This document shows positions 45,209 to 55,936 of a stretch of DNA of 64,000 nucleotides, one piece after another. Numbering within the stretch: position 1 is the stretch's first letter; each line of letters opens with the position of its first letter. Under the pieces are notes generated by a model. The model was not told the DNA's origin, made no database searches, and worked only from the letters and a program-made list of their open reading frames with translations. Source of the DNA: Podospora comata (Eukaryota; Ascomycota; Sordariomycetes; Sordariales; Podosporaceae); contig CP071496.1 of NCBI GenBank assembly GCA_017354895.1, positions 248,001-312,000 of the forward strand, read 5' to 3'. The translations under genes and the position numbers were made by a program.

Positions 45209-46737
45209 AGGGTGTGAGAAGATCAATGATGAAAGAGCGGATAAGCGTCGCCGGGAAATAAAAGGCCTCGGGCATAACTGATACATGGCTATTCTTAATG
45301 TCTCATGAGTAAACAATGGGATGATGAGGGCGTGCAAAACATATGCACCGCCCGTTGACTTGATGGCAGTCTGTTCATCTGCTCAGGGTTGCGTACCTCC
45401 AGTGTCGAAGTTTTGCTTGCAGTTGTCTAGATCCTTCGACTACTAACCTTCTTATACCAGACGATAACCTAGCACGGCGTTTACAATCAACCCCAGAACC
45501 TTATGCACATAGCCCAAGGACCCAACCTGCGAGCCGCTTTACGGAGAGGGAATCCAGAGTTGTGCCGTGTTTCCTTCCACAGCTCTTTATATGGCGCATG
45601 TGGCATCTTCCTCGTGGATGCATTGTTTCAAGTCACCACCACGTGGAAATGACGACTTGTAAAAACATGCATACAAGACCACCAATTCCCTCAAGTACCG
45701 TTCCGGTGGTACAGACTTCAGAGTCGGCGTCCGGACGTTGAGGGATTGGACACCGCCCTCCGAGGATCATGAGGTTCGTCTCGGCAGCTTGGTGATACCG
45801 CGGAGCCTCACACGTTGCGAATGGAAATGACGACGAGGTGGCTACCATCCGACTTTGCCACACCGCGCATGGGGGGTAACGAGGGGTGGCCAACAACAGC
45901 CGCGTCGCCCAGGAACCGGCCACACACTGCCCTGCCCGCTGCCCAACAGCCCAGGAGCCAATCCTTTGAGTCGGGCTGTGCAGGTTTGTCGCCCCAGAGT
46001 TGCCCAGCAGATATGGTGACCACACCACCATCTTTTGGAATTTCGGGCACCGCCATCGGATTTACTCTTGTACTCACTGCCACTGCCGACGAATCAGCCC
46101 CTTTCCTTTTTGCCCGTTTATTCCCTGGGCACTGCATCAAATGACATAACCAAGTGGAGGTGCTGTTGTCCAGTTCAAGTACAAAACCACACATGGAAGG
46201 CCACGCGCGCGCCCGCCGGGTCTGGGTCTCGCCCAACCCACGTATTGCCCACATACGCATATATCACCGACAGGTCGGCCACCGTCTCAAGCCCTGTGTC
46301 AAAGACCCTCATTGAAAACATTTCTTTGTTGTATAAGGCACCGAACCCCGGGTCAAGGGCATTGCCCTGCACGGGAGATCACCGGTCATCACCTTGTTCA
46401 ACCCCTTTCTTCCGAACCTCAGTCTTTGTCCAACAAGCTCAGAGGGGGACCTGACGTTCACTTGTAACACGCGATGCTCACCTTCTCAAGCTCCCGGCCA
46501 ACCCGGCAGCCCGCCCGCGGGGTGTGCCGGCCACACGAGACCGGCGAGTCGAATCTCAACTCTGCGTGTGCAAACTCATTCAACACAATAAAGACTGCCA
46601 TGGCGGCAGGGCTCGGGAGCAGTCTATTTCTGTTTCAAGGACTGTCGAGTATTTCTCCTAGGATTTTGACGGAAGCTTCGCTGCCGTCACCTACGTTTCC
46701 ACCTTCATCGACCTATCAAGAAGAAGACGGGAGCAGT
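45209..46737. other. Intergenic, no gene supported
   Basis: 1.5 kb with frames on both strands (for example around 45808-46260) that lack domains. The in-frame stretch 46474-46737 directly before the MGNSKSK gene is open but of non-conserved composition. Confidence 0.5.
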
Positions 46738-47370
46738 ATGGGGAATTCAAAATCGAAACCATCTCGAGAATCAAAGCCGAATTCACGATTCTCACGGCTC
46801 TCTACCACAGCCCCAGTAACCTCACCCGTTTCGGCATCCAAACGCACAAAACCGGAGTATAAACTCAAGGTCATCTGCTCCAACTGCGCCCACAAAAACC
46901 TGCCTGAGACGGCCTGCCACACAGCGAACGATATCAACGCCAACGGGGGGAGCAACCTCGCCTTTCAGGAAGGGAGTTCTTACTATGAAAACCAAGAGCT
47001 GAAGAGTTGGAAGCTGGAGATTGACTGCTGCGGTTGGAGCAGGACGCGGGAGGAGGGGGTTTATCTCGTGGAGAAGCACATGAAGAATGCGCAGGAAAGG
47101 GGGAGGCCAATTAGTGTCGACGAGGTGCTGGTGAAGCTGGAGGAGGGCGGGATTGCGCATAGGAGTAATGTGGCCAAGAGGGTTTATAAGCCTAGGGGGC
47201 AGGATAACGCTCAGAGGCCGAGGGGTTCGCAGGCGCAGCAGCAGCAGCAACCACGTCCCCAATCACACCCGCAGCCGCAACAACAACAACTACAGCAAAG
47301 AACAAGACAGGGATGGAGTCAGCAGAGTTGGCATCAGGGGGTCGAGTACCAGTATCCTGGAAGACGATGA
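46738..47370 (+). CDS. Small basic protein with candidate N-myristoylation signal, function unknown
   Basis: I start at 46738, giving 210 residues beginning MGNSKSKPSRESKP. Gly2 and Ser6 fit the MGxxxS N-myristoylation pattern, and the following Lys/Arg would help membrane binding. The frame is open upstream to 46474, with other ATGs, so a longer form is possible. The core, about residues 45-140, has CSNC, ETACH, SYYENQELKSWKLEIDCCGWSR and GVYLVEKHMKNAQERG; the Cys pairs might bind zinc. The last 60 residues are Gln/Pro-rich (CAG/CAA runs at 47236-47310). I do not recognise the family. It precedes the small-gene family without evident relation to it. Confidence 0.55.
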   Translation: MGNSKSKPSRESKPNSRFSRLSTTAPVTSPVSASKRTKPEYKLKVICSNCAHKNLPETACHTANDINANGGSNLAFQEGSSYYENQELKSWKLEIDCCGWSRTREEGVYLVEKHMKNAQERGRPISVDEVLVKLEEGGIAHRSNVAKRVYKPRGQDNAQRPRGSQAQQQQQPRPQSHPQPQQQQLQQRTRQGWSQQSWHQGVEYQYPGRR

Positions 47371-47808
47371 ACGACAGAAGAATCATGACATATGGCTCTG
47401 CCACGGTGCATATCTTGGATTTTGGTTTCGTCATCTATCATATCAGCTTGGGGCTGGCACACCCGAGTATTCCGAGCATAAATTGGGCATTGGGACTGGA
47501 TATGGTGCGGCATGGCATGGCACTGGATACAGGTTTATATCCAGAGACTGATCATGACGAGAGGCATGCCCGGCAGAACGATACCCTTGGTTTTAGTGGT
47601 TACACATATCGTAATGTTTTTCAAATGCGCATCAATCATCATAAAGGCCAGTCCTACTTAGACAATAATGGAACCGTAATATTTTGTCCCGCTTGGGGTA
47701 CAAGTAAAATCAGAGACGGGATATTCTCTCCTCTTCCTTCCGCACCACATACCAAACTCGGTTGCCATGTTTAATCGGTCCCTCTTATATTGAGATGATA
47801 AAAATCCC
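47371..47808. other. Intergenic
   Basis: 438 bp between convergent genes; a 153-residue plus frame overlaps the previous gene's end but has no support. Confidence 0.5.
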
Positions 47809-48236
47809 TCAGCATCTCAAACTCTTCCACTTATCAATCTCTCCATTGTGATGATCGAGATGACTACGAACCGTCCTGTCGATCTGGGCTTGGGTGAACG
47901 AAGCAATGTGATCCATCCGCAGAGCGCTGCATAGGCGGTACGTAGATAAGTTGGCCCAAAGTCAGCCTTTTTCCATCTTGAACATGACAAACATTCTTTG
48001 CAAGCTGTTCCTCACCAGAGATCTTTTTTTTTACTTTTTTTTTTTACTTACTAGTGTGAAGCAACAAGCTCTATATCGGCGGAGAGCCATTTCTCCCACT
48101 CTGCTTTGAGCCTAACCTCGCACGCGGTCCTGAACATCTTCAGCTTCTTCACCCGCTCCAGCGGGGTGGCTTTCTGGTCGATGTGGTATGTGATCATTAC
48201 ATCGCAGAGTGAGTTTAGTTGGTTGGCGGTGACCAT
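47809..48236 (-). CDS. Small-gene family copy A, ~100-residue protein of unknown function
   Basis: Exons 48236-48052 and 47926-47809, joined by a 125-nt intron (GTAAGT...TGCAG) in phase 2, encode 100 residues. N-terminus MVTANQLNSLCDVMITYHIDQ, then a Lys/Arg-rich helix (PLERVKKLKMFRTACEVRL, with a WEKW pair), and an exon 2 segment ending FTQAQIDRTVRSH, HHNGEIDKWKSLRC. Copies B (48420-48826) and C (49632-50002) share the N-terminal FNSxCDxMI...HIDQ and the C-terminal AQI...TVR...GEIDKWKxLR blocks, the intron position and the intron phase. No signal peptide or membrane span. I know no family with this pattern. Expression and protein reality rest on conservation of two exons and the splice sites across the three copies. 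Confidence 0.75.
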
Positions 48237-48419
48237 CGTTCTGTGCTGTTGTCAAGTGAGTGAGGTGGGATGAGAGGGATAACCATGCTGGCCGGTGCAG
48301 GAAGGCAAAGGTGATGTGAGGGGTGCTTAGGTACACTCTGCTTATATTTCTCCACATTACCCTAACCCCCTGTCGGGGTAATGCCTCGCTCAGCCTCTCC
48401 CCCCTTGGCCAGGGTCCCC

Positions 48420-48826
48420 TCAACATCTCAACCTCTTCCACTTATCAATCTCTCCGCTGTGGTAATTGACACCAGGTCGAACTGTCCTCCCGATTTGGGC
48501 CCGGGTGAATGCAGTACGGTTGTTGATAAGTCTGGTGCTAGATAGGTGGGTAGGTAGCCAGCTTTCGGTCTTTGAGATACCAAAAGTGCGCTGAGCTCTT
48601 CCAGTTCTTTGGCGGTTCCCGCTTACAATCTCGCAATAATGTAGACATCATAGTAGGAGTCGGTTGCAGATAATCGAGCTTTCTCAGCCTGTCTTGTAAG
48701 CCAAGCTCTACATTTGATTATGGATTTCTCCAGCCTTTCCACCTTTTTGAGTGGGATGGCCGTTTGGTCGATGTGGTAGGTGATCATGGAGTCGCAGATG
48801 GAGTTGAACTCGGCGGCGGTGACCAT
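48420..48826 (-). CDS. Small-gene family copy B, ~105-residue protein of unknown function
   Basis: Exons 48826-48627 and 48537-48420, joined by an 89-nt intron (GTAAGC...ATCTAG) in phase 2, encode 105 residues. MVTAAEFNSICDSMITYHIDQ at the N-terminus is nearly the same as in copy A; PLKKVERLEKSIIKCRAW follows; the middle (ATDSYYDVYIIARF) is its own; exon 2 gives FTRAQIGRTVRPGVNYH and SGEIDKWKRLRC. Exon 2 is 118 nt, the same length as in copy A. The two lie in tandem, 183 bp apart, pointing the same way, which suggests local duplication. The sequence just after both stop codons is also similar, so the duplicated unit extends past the coding region. Confidence 0.75.
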
Positions 48827-49631
48827 TTTTGTTCTTTTTTAGGTGGGCGAGTTGAGGAAATGGCGGAGAGAGGGGATGATGAACTGTGGTGATGACGTGA
48901 AATGGTGTTGAGAAGACGGTGATGAAGCTTGCGAGAATGCTTTTCAGCCCTTTTCTCCGATTTTATCTGGGTGCGCCATGGACGTCAAGATTTGTGAAGC
49001 TTTTCAGTTTTCGCGAGTTCTGTATGAAACTTTCTTTTCTTCATCTGATTAGGAGGGACCCATCGGAGCCTCCTAAAAGCCACACTACGCCAAAATGCTT
49101 CAAACTATAAACCGATTCTATATAAGCTTACAACTACGCGATAAAGATGGTTGTCGACTGGCCTTTGAAGATGGTCTATAGTAGACCTTTAAGAGTCAAA
49201 GGTAGAGATATATCACCATCCGATTGTTACTTAAAAGCGATATAAGGCAGAGATAACCGCCAAAGCCTCATGTTCTGTTCTCATGATGCGTCACCTGGGT
49301 CCGTTCCATGTAAGTCACTTCCTTACCTATCTGACATTGAATTTGTTGGGAGAATAACGGGCCTGAAAACGATGCCGAGACTTGCTGGTGTCGAGACTGG
49401 CGTTAAAAAATGATGGGCTGAATGGCTGCCAGTAGACCGGGCCAGCAAGCTTCAGCACAGCTACCCCATAAATTTCTGGCCCTTGATCAAAAACCATTCC
49501 AAAGACTCGACAACCTGACACACAAACCACGGAGAGAAGAGCGCCTGTTTAAATTCTTTCTTCAATCCAACCCATATCTTCCACACCCACTCCCCACCCA
49601 AGCGTCCTCACCAAGGGCGTGCAAAGACAAA
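48827..49631. other. Intergenic between family copies B and C
   Basis: 805 bp shared promoter interval of the divergent copies B (minus) and C (plus). AT-richer than the gene-dense parts. No other gene seen. Confidence 0.5.
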
Positions 49632-50002
49632 ATGGTCTCGACCAGCGAGTTCAACTCGATCTGCGACGCGATGATCTCGCACCACATCGATCAAAAGAAA
49701 AAGTCATCCGAGCGAATCGACAAGTTGAACCAATACAAAGCCAACCAAATATCCAGGGTTGTTGCCAAACCAATGCCGTGGTGTTTTAATCCCCTCTTTC
49801 TGTAAGTCAGCACCATGATGATGAATGGGGTCTGGCATTTGAGATAGACACTGACCTTGGGTATTCTAGCGCCGAGCGCATCCTCTTTGTAACTGGGTTT
49901 CCACAAGCTCAGATTGATATCGCAGTTCGTCATTATAATTATCACAACGGAGAAGTTAAAAATTGGAAGGTGTTAAGAGGTCAAAGGGGTTGGAGGTGTT
50001 GA
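49632..50002 (+). CDS. Small-gene family copy C, ~100-residue protein of unknown function
   Basis: Exons 49632-49801 and 49870-50002, joined by a 68-nt intron (GTAAGT...TTCTAG) in phase 2, encode 100 residues. MVSTSEFNSICDAMISHHIDQ starts it; KKKSSERIDKLNQYKANQI corresponds to the helix of the other copies; exon 2 gives FPQAQIDIAVRHY, YHNGEVKNWKVLR and then a copy-specific GQRGWRC end. It is inverted with respect to copies A and B and more diverged (GEV/KNW for GEI/DKW). Both splice sites and the phase agree with A and B. Confidence 0.7.
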
Positions 50003-52154
50003 GAAGTTCGAAACCAGGCGGCCAAGGGAGGTAGTTGGTATAAGTCTACTCGCAGCCAAAATCAACTCTAAGCCACTGAAGGTGCATTTGTCCACAGCCG
50101 ATGGGGTTAGATAGGAAGTTTCTAGTGGCAGTTCACAGCTTGAAATAATCAATCATCTTATTCCCTCACTTTGATGACTTCCATGGTAGGTACTACACAC
50201 CTTGTGATACAACCAGCACCGCCCACGCACAAAATAAAAAAACAGAGAATGCCCCACCAAGAAGATGCTACCGACCTGCCAGTTTGATGTGTTAATGTGT
50301 TAACGTGTAGCCATTTGCGACTGTATGATTGAGTTTAACATCGACCAAAAGTCACACTACCGTAAGGGAGCTAAGAGACTATGGAAGATTGTAGCAAATG
50401 CGATCAAGGAATCTTTGATCATCCAGTGAGCAACAGACATCCTTTTCGGCTACTTTTGTGAGAATAAGGGGTTGTAGGGCAAGGTCACTGGGGCAGAAAA
50501 CGTAAGCAAATGTAATGAGAGTGATCGTACTCTACAAATCTAACAAACAGACAAAAAACTACAGAAAGTGTGTGAAATACCCAAGCCCTGGGAGCAACCA
50601 GAGTGTGGGCCTGAAGAAAGGTGGGATAGGTGTGTCCTGGGAGCAACCACATGGGTTGATATTAGATGTAATTAGATCCATGCTGGCCGTGGATGCCATG
50701 GAGGTCGAGGATTTGATTGTTCATCATGGGGCAGAGACGTTAAGGCGGAAGAAGGCGAGGCTTTGAGGATGAAAGAATAAGGATATGGGGGCTCTGATGG
50801 ATAAAGGGCTGGCAATATTGGCTGGGACTGTGGATTCTTCATTTATGATGGTAACCAGGTAAGTATAATGAGGGCTGGACCTCCAATATGAACCGGGGGT
50901 TTGACAAGTGATGGGACATGCCTTGACTCCCAGGCTGTATTAAAGGCATGATTCAACTTAGTGAATTAACCTACCTATTCAAAGCACATTAACTTTCTTC
51001 TGAGGCCTTGTTGTCCGTCCTGTGCTATGGTCTGGTCTTTAGGCCGGTCACTTTCTCAACGGCAGACGGCTGCAAAAAAGATCGACGTTATGTGAGGCCC
51101 GGTGATGACATCTGCAGCCATCTCTTCTCTCATTGCATGATTGCCGTGGGCTCTTCTCAATTCTTCGACAGCTCCTGTTGGCAAATCCTTACTGGTGGTT
51201 GTCACGATGAAGATGGTGTGTTGTTTCTCATAATGGCCATGCAGAAATAGTACTCTCTCTCACGCTTTTGGACAACTTGGAAAGCCACAGTATTTTCCAC
51301 CTTGTGATTGTTTGACAGCGCCACCTGACTGGCTGCACAACGAAGCGGCCTGGTTTCACTGACCAGAGACTCCGTGGAGAAACGTGCAGACGGATGCAAT
51401 GCTGTCACACCAGAGCATCACTGCCATCACCGGTTGAGAGCTCAGTTCCCCACGGATAGCTTCCAAAAGAATCATGAAGCCTTGTTTCAAATGACCCTTT
51501 TTTGTCTCTGATTCTGTCTGTGCCCGATGTTGGCTGCGTGGCAGCTTTAACACCAGGACGCGGGGTCTGGTCTCAGTCTTGTATAAAATTCCTGATGATT
51601 ATCCGTATTATTGTGACACAAGCGCCGGTGTAACCCCGTGGTGGCGCATGCCGTGGACGATTTACTGCCGGTTCTAGACTTTACCCAGCCTTCGGAAGTG
51701 GCTTACCATCTGCGCCAATGCGAGGTGTGCTTCTTCACATTATCGGTCGTACTCAGCCCAAATACGACGGGAGATCTCCCCCTCCCTCTGGTCCCTTCTC
51801 TTGTCGGTGTGGGCAGGGCTTTCGGGTCATCCCATAGGTAGTTCGGCATATCGTGCAGTTTCAGCTCATACCAGGCCAATCGATCATTGGACGCTGTTCG
51901 TCACTGCCGACTCCGAGTACGCCTGTTGCATATGAACCCGGGAGGGCGGTCCGCTGATTTCCCTCGGTGGCCCCGGTCGCCTTTAGTATGTGGTATTATG
52001 TTCCTGCTTTGCCCGCCCTTAACCCCCCGGACTCGACTGAACTTGCAACTGGTTTCGTTTCTTCCCTTCCCGTCATATTCCTTTTTACCCTCTGTTTACA
52101 TGCTCATCCGACACCTCGCCGAGGAAGCCCGCTTTCATTCGGGCCGATGCCGAC
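50003..52154. other. Intergenic, no gene supported
   Basis: 2.2 kb with weak, short frames and relatively high AT. No tRNA, transposase or other domain recognised. Confidence 0.5.
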
Positions 52155-53267
52155 ATGGCTGTGTATAACCCAAACATCTCCAACGGCACCTGCTATTACA
52201 CGGAGGACACCCCAACAAAGGGGGATTTTATCCCATGTGGTAACGAGGCGCTCCAAGTATGGCCATGCTGCCACACGGGCAGTTTTTGTCTATCGCTAGG
52301 TGAAGCCAACGCCTGCTGGGACAAGACCTGTATGTCATCTCTTTTGTCCATCTCTCCTCTCTTCTCCCCTCCCCTCCCCTTTACTACTGACACAAAACAA
52401 AAACCAGCCGGAAACACCTATGTAGCAGGCTGCACCGACCCCTCCTTCACCGACCCCAACTGCCTCTACAAGCGCGACCCCTTCCACTCCCAAGAATGGG
52501 TCGCCATCAACCAAGCCTGCAAAAACCTCAACGCCGCCTCCAGCCCCGACACGACCAACTGGACCGGCTGCAAGGTCCCCGACAACTCCACCGAACTGGT
52601 GAAGCTCTCGCTCGACGCCTGCACCCCCTATTGCAACAAAGACCAGATTCTCTACCCCGGCTCTTCCTCCCTCGCCGCCTACGCCAGCCTACCCACCATC
52701 CCGGGGTCGTCCATCTTCTGGCAAAACAACTACGTGCCCCCCACCGCGCCAGCAGCGGGGTACACTCCCGGCAAAACCCGCGGCGTCGTCCCAACCTACA
52801 CGGGTAAATCGTCCACCTCCTCCTCCGCCGCCTCTCCCGAACCGGGAGGTCTCTCCCCCGGAGCCAAAGCGGGGATCGGCGTCGGCGCAGCGATAGGTGG
52901 TATCCTCCTCCTGTTGATCCTAGGCTGGGCAATCGTCCTCTGCCGCCGCAAGCGTCGGAGACAAAAGGAGTTGGAGATTGGGCATTATAACAGTATCCAT
53001 GGTGGTGGGCATCATCCTGGGATGGTGGGTGTGCATTCTCCCGGTGGCTTCAGCCAAAGCCATTACTCACAGCAGGATACCATGACTGTCAGCTCGGCGA
53101 CGGCTGTGCACCCGAGTCCGCCGCCGCCGTTTAACAGTGGTTTGTATTATGCGCATAATGCTGCTCCTGGGGAGTTACCCGGAACGACGGTGGGTGGGGG
53201 GCAGAGCCCAGGGCAAAAGAGCGAGTTGCCGGCTGATGAGAGGTTTTCGGTGCAGTTGCCTACCTAG
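52155..53267 (+). CDS. Cys-rich single-pass membrane protein
   Basis: Exons 52155-52329 and 52408-53267 are joined across a 78-nt intron (GTATGT...ACCAG). The intron is a multiple of three without stops, so an unspliced frame also reads through, but splicing restores DKTSGNTYVAGCTD and removes a non-conserved insert. Product 344 residues. The ectodomain carries NGTCYYTEDT, WPCCHTGSFCLSLGEANACW, AGCTD and a further Cys-containing block (CKVPDN, ACTPYCNK), related in layout to the 8.7-10.7 and 15.3-16.5 kb proteins. A Ser-rich linker, a span (AGIGVGAAIGGILLLLILGW) with CRRKRRRQK, and a His/Gly/Pro-rich tail follow. No signal peptide at the chosen ATG, as in the 8.7-10.7 kb protein. Confidence 0.77.
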   Translation: MAVYNPNISNGTCYYTEDTPTKGDFIPCGNEALQVWPCCHTGSFCLSLGEANACWDKTCMSSLLSISPLFSPPLPFTTDTKQKPAGNTYVAGCTDPSFTDPNCLYKRDPFHSQEWVAINQACKNLNAASSPDTTNWTGCKVPDNSTELVKLSLDACTPYCNKDQILYPGSSSLAAYASLPTIPGSSIFWQNNYVPPTAPAAGYTPGKTRGVVPTYTGKSSTSSSAASPEPGGLSPGAKAGIGVGAAIGGILLLLILGWAIVLCRRKRRRQKELEIGHYNSIHGGGHHPGMVGVHSPGGFSQSHYSQQDTMTVSSATAVHPSPPPPFNSGLYYAHNAAPGELPGTTVGGGQSPGQKSELPADERFSVQLPT

Positions 53268-53803
53268 TTTATGGTCGGGGGTTAGCGGGAAGGGGAGGGA
53301 GAAGGAGAAAAGATATATACAAGAAGGATCTTTCTTGGTTGGGAAGAGTAACTTCTGTGACTGTCTGTACAACTATAAAGAAGCTAAACTGATTGCACAC
53401 AATCAGTCTTGGAATCAAATTTCAGGTGTGTTTGTTCATGCTGACGTCGGCCCTTTTTTGCGGACAGGTGAAGAAAACTGGTGGTGAGAGTCAAGATTGA
53501 GACATGGAAGCTGTTGCAGCAGCTGAAAGTCTCGAGCTGGTTACCCAAAGCATTTGTAAGGCGCATAAACCATTGTTCGCGATCGATACCCAATCAATCT
53601 GTGGACCTGTCTCCAGAATTTCCTACGGCATGTTTTTGTAGAGTCATCATTCTTATTGAGAAATGCCTTTCAAGGCTACTAAACAAGATCCAACCTGATC
53701 ATAACTGAGCAGAGCCCCCCTACCCACACACACACAGCAATCCACCTTCCCAGGGTATCACACATTTCCACTCGTCCTTCATCACATCATCGCCAGTCAT
53801 AAA
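53268..53803. other. Intergenic between convergent genes
   Basis: 536 bp of 3' flanks; a short ACACAC run near 53730; no gene. Confidence 0.6.
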
Positions 53804-55936
53804 TCATAACCAAGCCTCACCGTTGAGAGAAAAACCGGCCGGAACCACCACCTCAATTCCCATAACCCCCACATGCCCCCCACTAGCATGAACATCATCA
53901 TCATCCCAACTCCCACTCACCTTCCTCCTAGGCCACGTGGCCTTGAACGCCAGCGCCGGTTCCCAAAACATGAACTCTGTGATATCCTCCTTCCCAATCC
54001 CATACATCTCCGCCAACCCCTCCCTCGTCAAAACCCCCGACTCCACCACCAGCTCAAACACCTCCCGTGTCGGAAACAAGATGTCCAACGTGACCGAATA
54101 CGGCCCCGCGTTCTTCGTCCTGAGCGTCTTGGCCAGCTTATACAACGGCACCGAAGACGGAAGCGCCGATTTTGGAAAACACGTCAATTCCGGCGCAACC
54201 AAAGAAGGCGGGAACAACGGCCGGGAAGACTTGAGCTTTTCAAGGGGGGAGATCTCTTTTGGGTGGGTCCCGCTGGGGGAAAAAAAAAGGGGGTTAGCAA
54301 CAGAAAAAGTGGAGACTTCAAAGTAAACAAAGAGGGGACAAAAACATAACATACTTTGTTTGAATCTCCTCAGGGGCGAGCACCCTCCCGACAGTCTGCA
54401 CAGAGATGGGGAATGGCGCCACGGGGTCGTCAATTTCCATGAGATGGTACATGCAAAACTGCGTCGCCGGCCCGACAGAGATGTCACACGGAGCGAGCGG
54501 CATGGCAAAGTTCCCTGCTGTGGCTACCTGCCCTGGGTAGGGGGCGTGGACAAAGTATACCTTTGCCAGGTTTGCCACAGCCTTGGCTTGCGCCGGTGTT
54601 TGTGCCAGGACTTTGCCCAGCACACCGATCTCGGTGGGGAAGTGTGCTGGTTGAGGGGCGATGCCGGGTATGAGGGGTGTCTGGCCGTAGAATTTGAAGC
54701 TGAGGTCAAAGTCAAAGGTGTAGACTTGATGCAGGCGCTTCTTGATCATGGGCATCAACAAATCGTTGAGCTGGGACTGCATGATGGGGTCGCGGATGCC
54801 GCCGATGAAGATGGCGAGGTGACCAGTCACCTTGGCCGCTTCGAGCTTGATGGTGTACTTTGTGTTGCTGACGCTTGGCTCCGGCGAGGACTGGTCGGGT
54901 GAAAAGGGGATGAATTTGGATCCGGTAACACGGATCGTCCGGCCGTCAGGGAGCTGTGTGTACGTCGAGTCGCGGACGTCAAGAATCCCGCCCGGTCCGG
55001 CAAGGAGGTCAGGCCGGGGCTTCTCATACATGGTGTGCGACGCCACAGAAAGAGGTGTGCACTTGGCTACCGGATTCAGGGGCCGGATTTCAAAGCAATC
55101 CTGTCGAACAATAGCCAAAGCCTCGGCACTCTTTGGCGTGGCGCAGACAGCACCGCATTCCATGATTTTGCCCATGTGGTGAGCAAGACCAAGATCCGGG
55201 AAGCCATTGTGCACACAAAAGGCCGCGTAAGGCGCCGGATCATAGGATCGACCTGCGATGATGATGTCGAAGTCAGGATGGTCCTGCATGGCCTGTACCC
55301 AGGGCTCAAGGCCCATCTGGGCAACGATGACCACGGCATCGTCAATGTCCGAAGACAGGAGCTCCGGGACACCTCCACCGCACGGCGTGATTTCACCTCG
55401 GCCAAGACTAGCTCGTACCTCGGACTTGGTAATCTCGGAGTGAATGGTGACGATCTTTAGTTGGCGATACTTTTCCCTTTCGACAACCTCGTTGACGATG
55501 TCGACAAGAAGTTGCACGTGGGCATTTGTTCCGTCGCCTCCGGCAGAGCCTATGAGAAGATTACTTAGTCATCATTTCTCCGCGAGCTAATGTCGGTGTG
55601 GACGCCCCCCAAGTACCTATCCGTCTGACATTCCAGCGCCCCCCGTACGACGCGGGCCGCACCAAGAGCGTGAAACAAACGATACGTACCAATAAGAACG
55701 GGGATGTGTTTGTTCGCGCTGGCGGTGACAAGAAGCTTGAGGTCCCGCTCATATGCCTCTCGCGAAGCAGACGTCAGTCCCAAGGCCAGGCGCGAGGGCC
55801 CACTGTCTGTAGAGCCACTGTCGAGGATGATGGCGTCGACGCCGTTCTCTATCTCGGTCCAGTACAGGTGCTCGTCGAAGGAGTACCCCAGCATGCCAAT
55901 TGGCGTGAGGATCCTGAGTTCGTTCTTTAACGCCAT
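53804..55936 (-). CDS. AtuA-like (DUF1446) / DUF4387 fusion protein
   Basis: Exons 55936-55690, 55549-54355 and 54272-53804 give 636 residues; the joins are in phases 1 and 2 with donors GTACGT and GTATGT. Residues 1-470 match the AtuA/DUF1446 family: ILTPIGMLGYSFDEHL, then SAGGDGTNAHVQLLVD, EITPCGGGVPELL, IIIAGRSYDPAPYAAF, HHMGKIMECGAVCATP and ASHTMYEKPRPDLL. The C-terminal ~110 residues match DUF4387: LYKLAKTLRTKNAGPYSVTLDILF, then SGVLTREGLAEMYGI (first block shown over 20 residues only as its start, LYKLAKTLRTKNAG). In bacteria AtuA and a DUF4387 protein are separate neighbours in acyclic terpene or hydroxy-acid breakdown. The reaction is not established in fungi. It is divergent from a Dal5-like transporter. 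Confidence 0.85.

Noticed and set aside
45808-46260. Overlapping frames on both strands upstream of the MGNSKSK gene
   Set aside because: Neither strand shows family motifs; mutual shadows.
49100-49270. AT-richer stretch that might be decayed repeat DNA
   Set aside because: No terminal repeats, target-site duplication or coding remnant could be identified.
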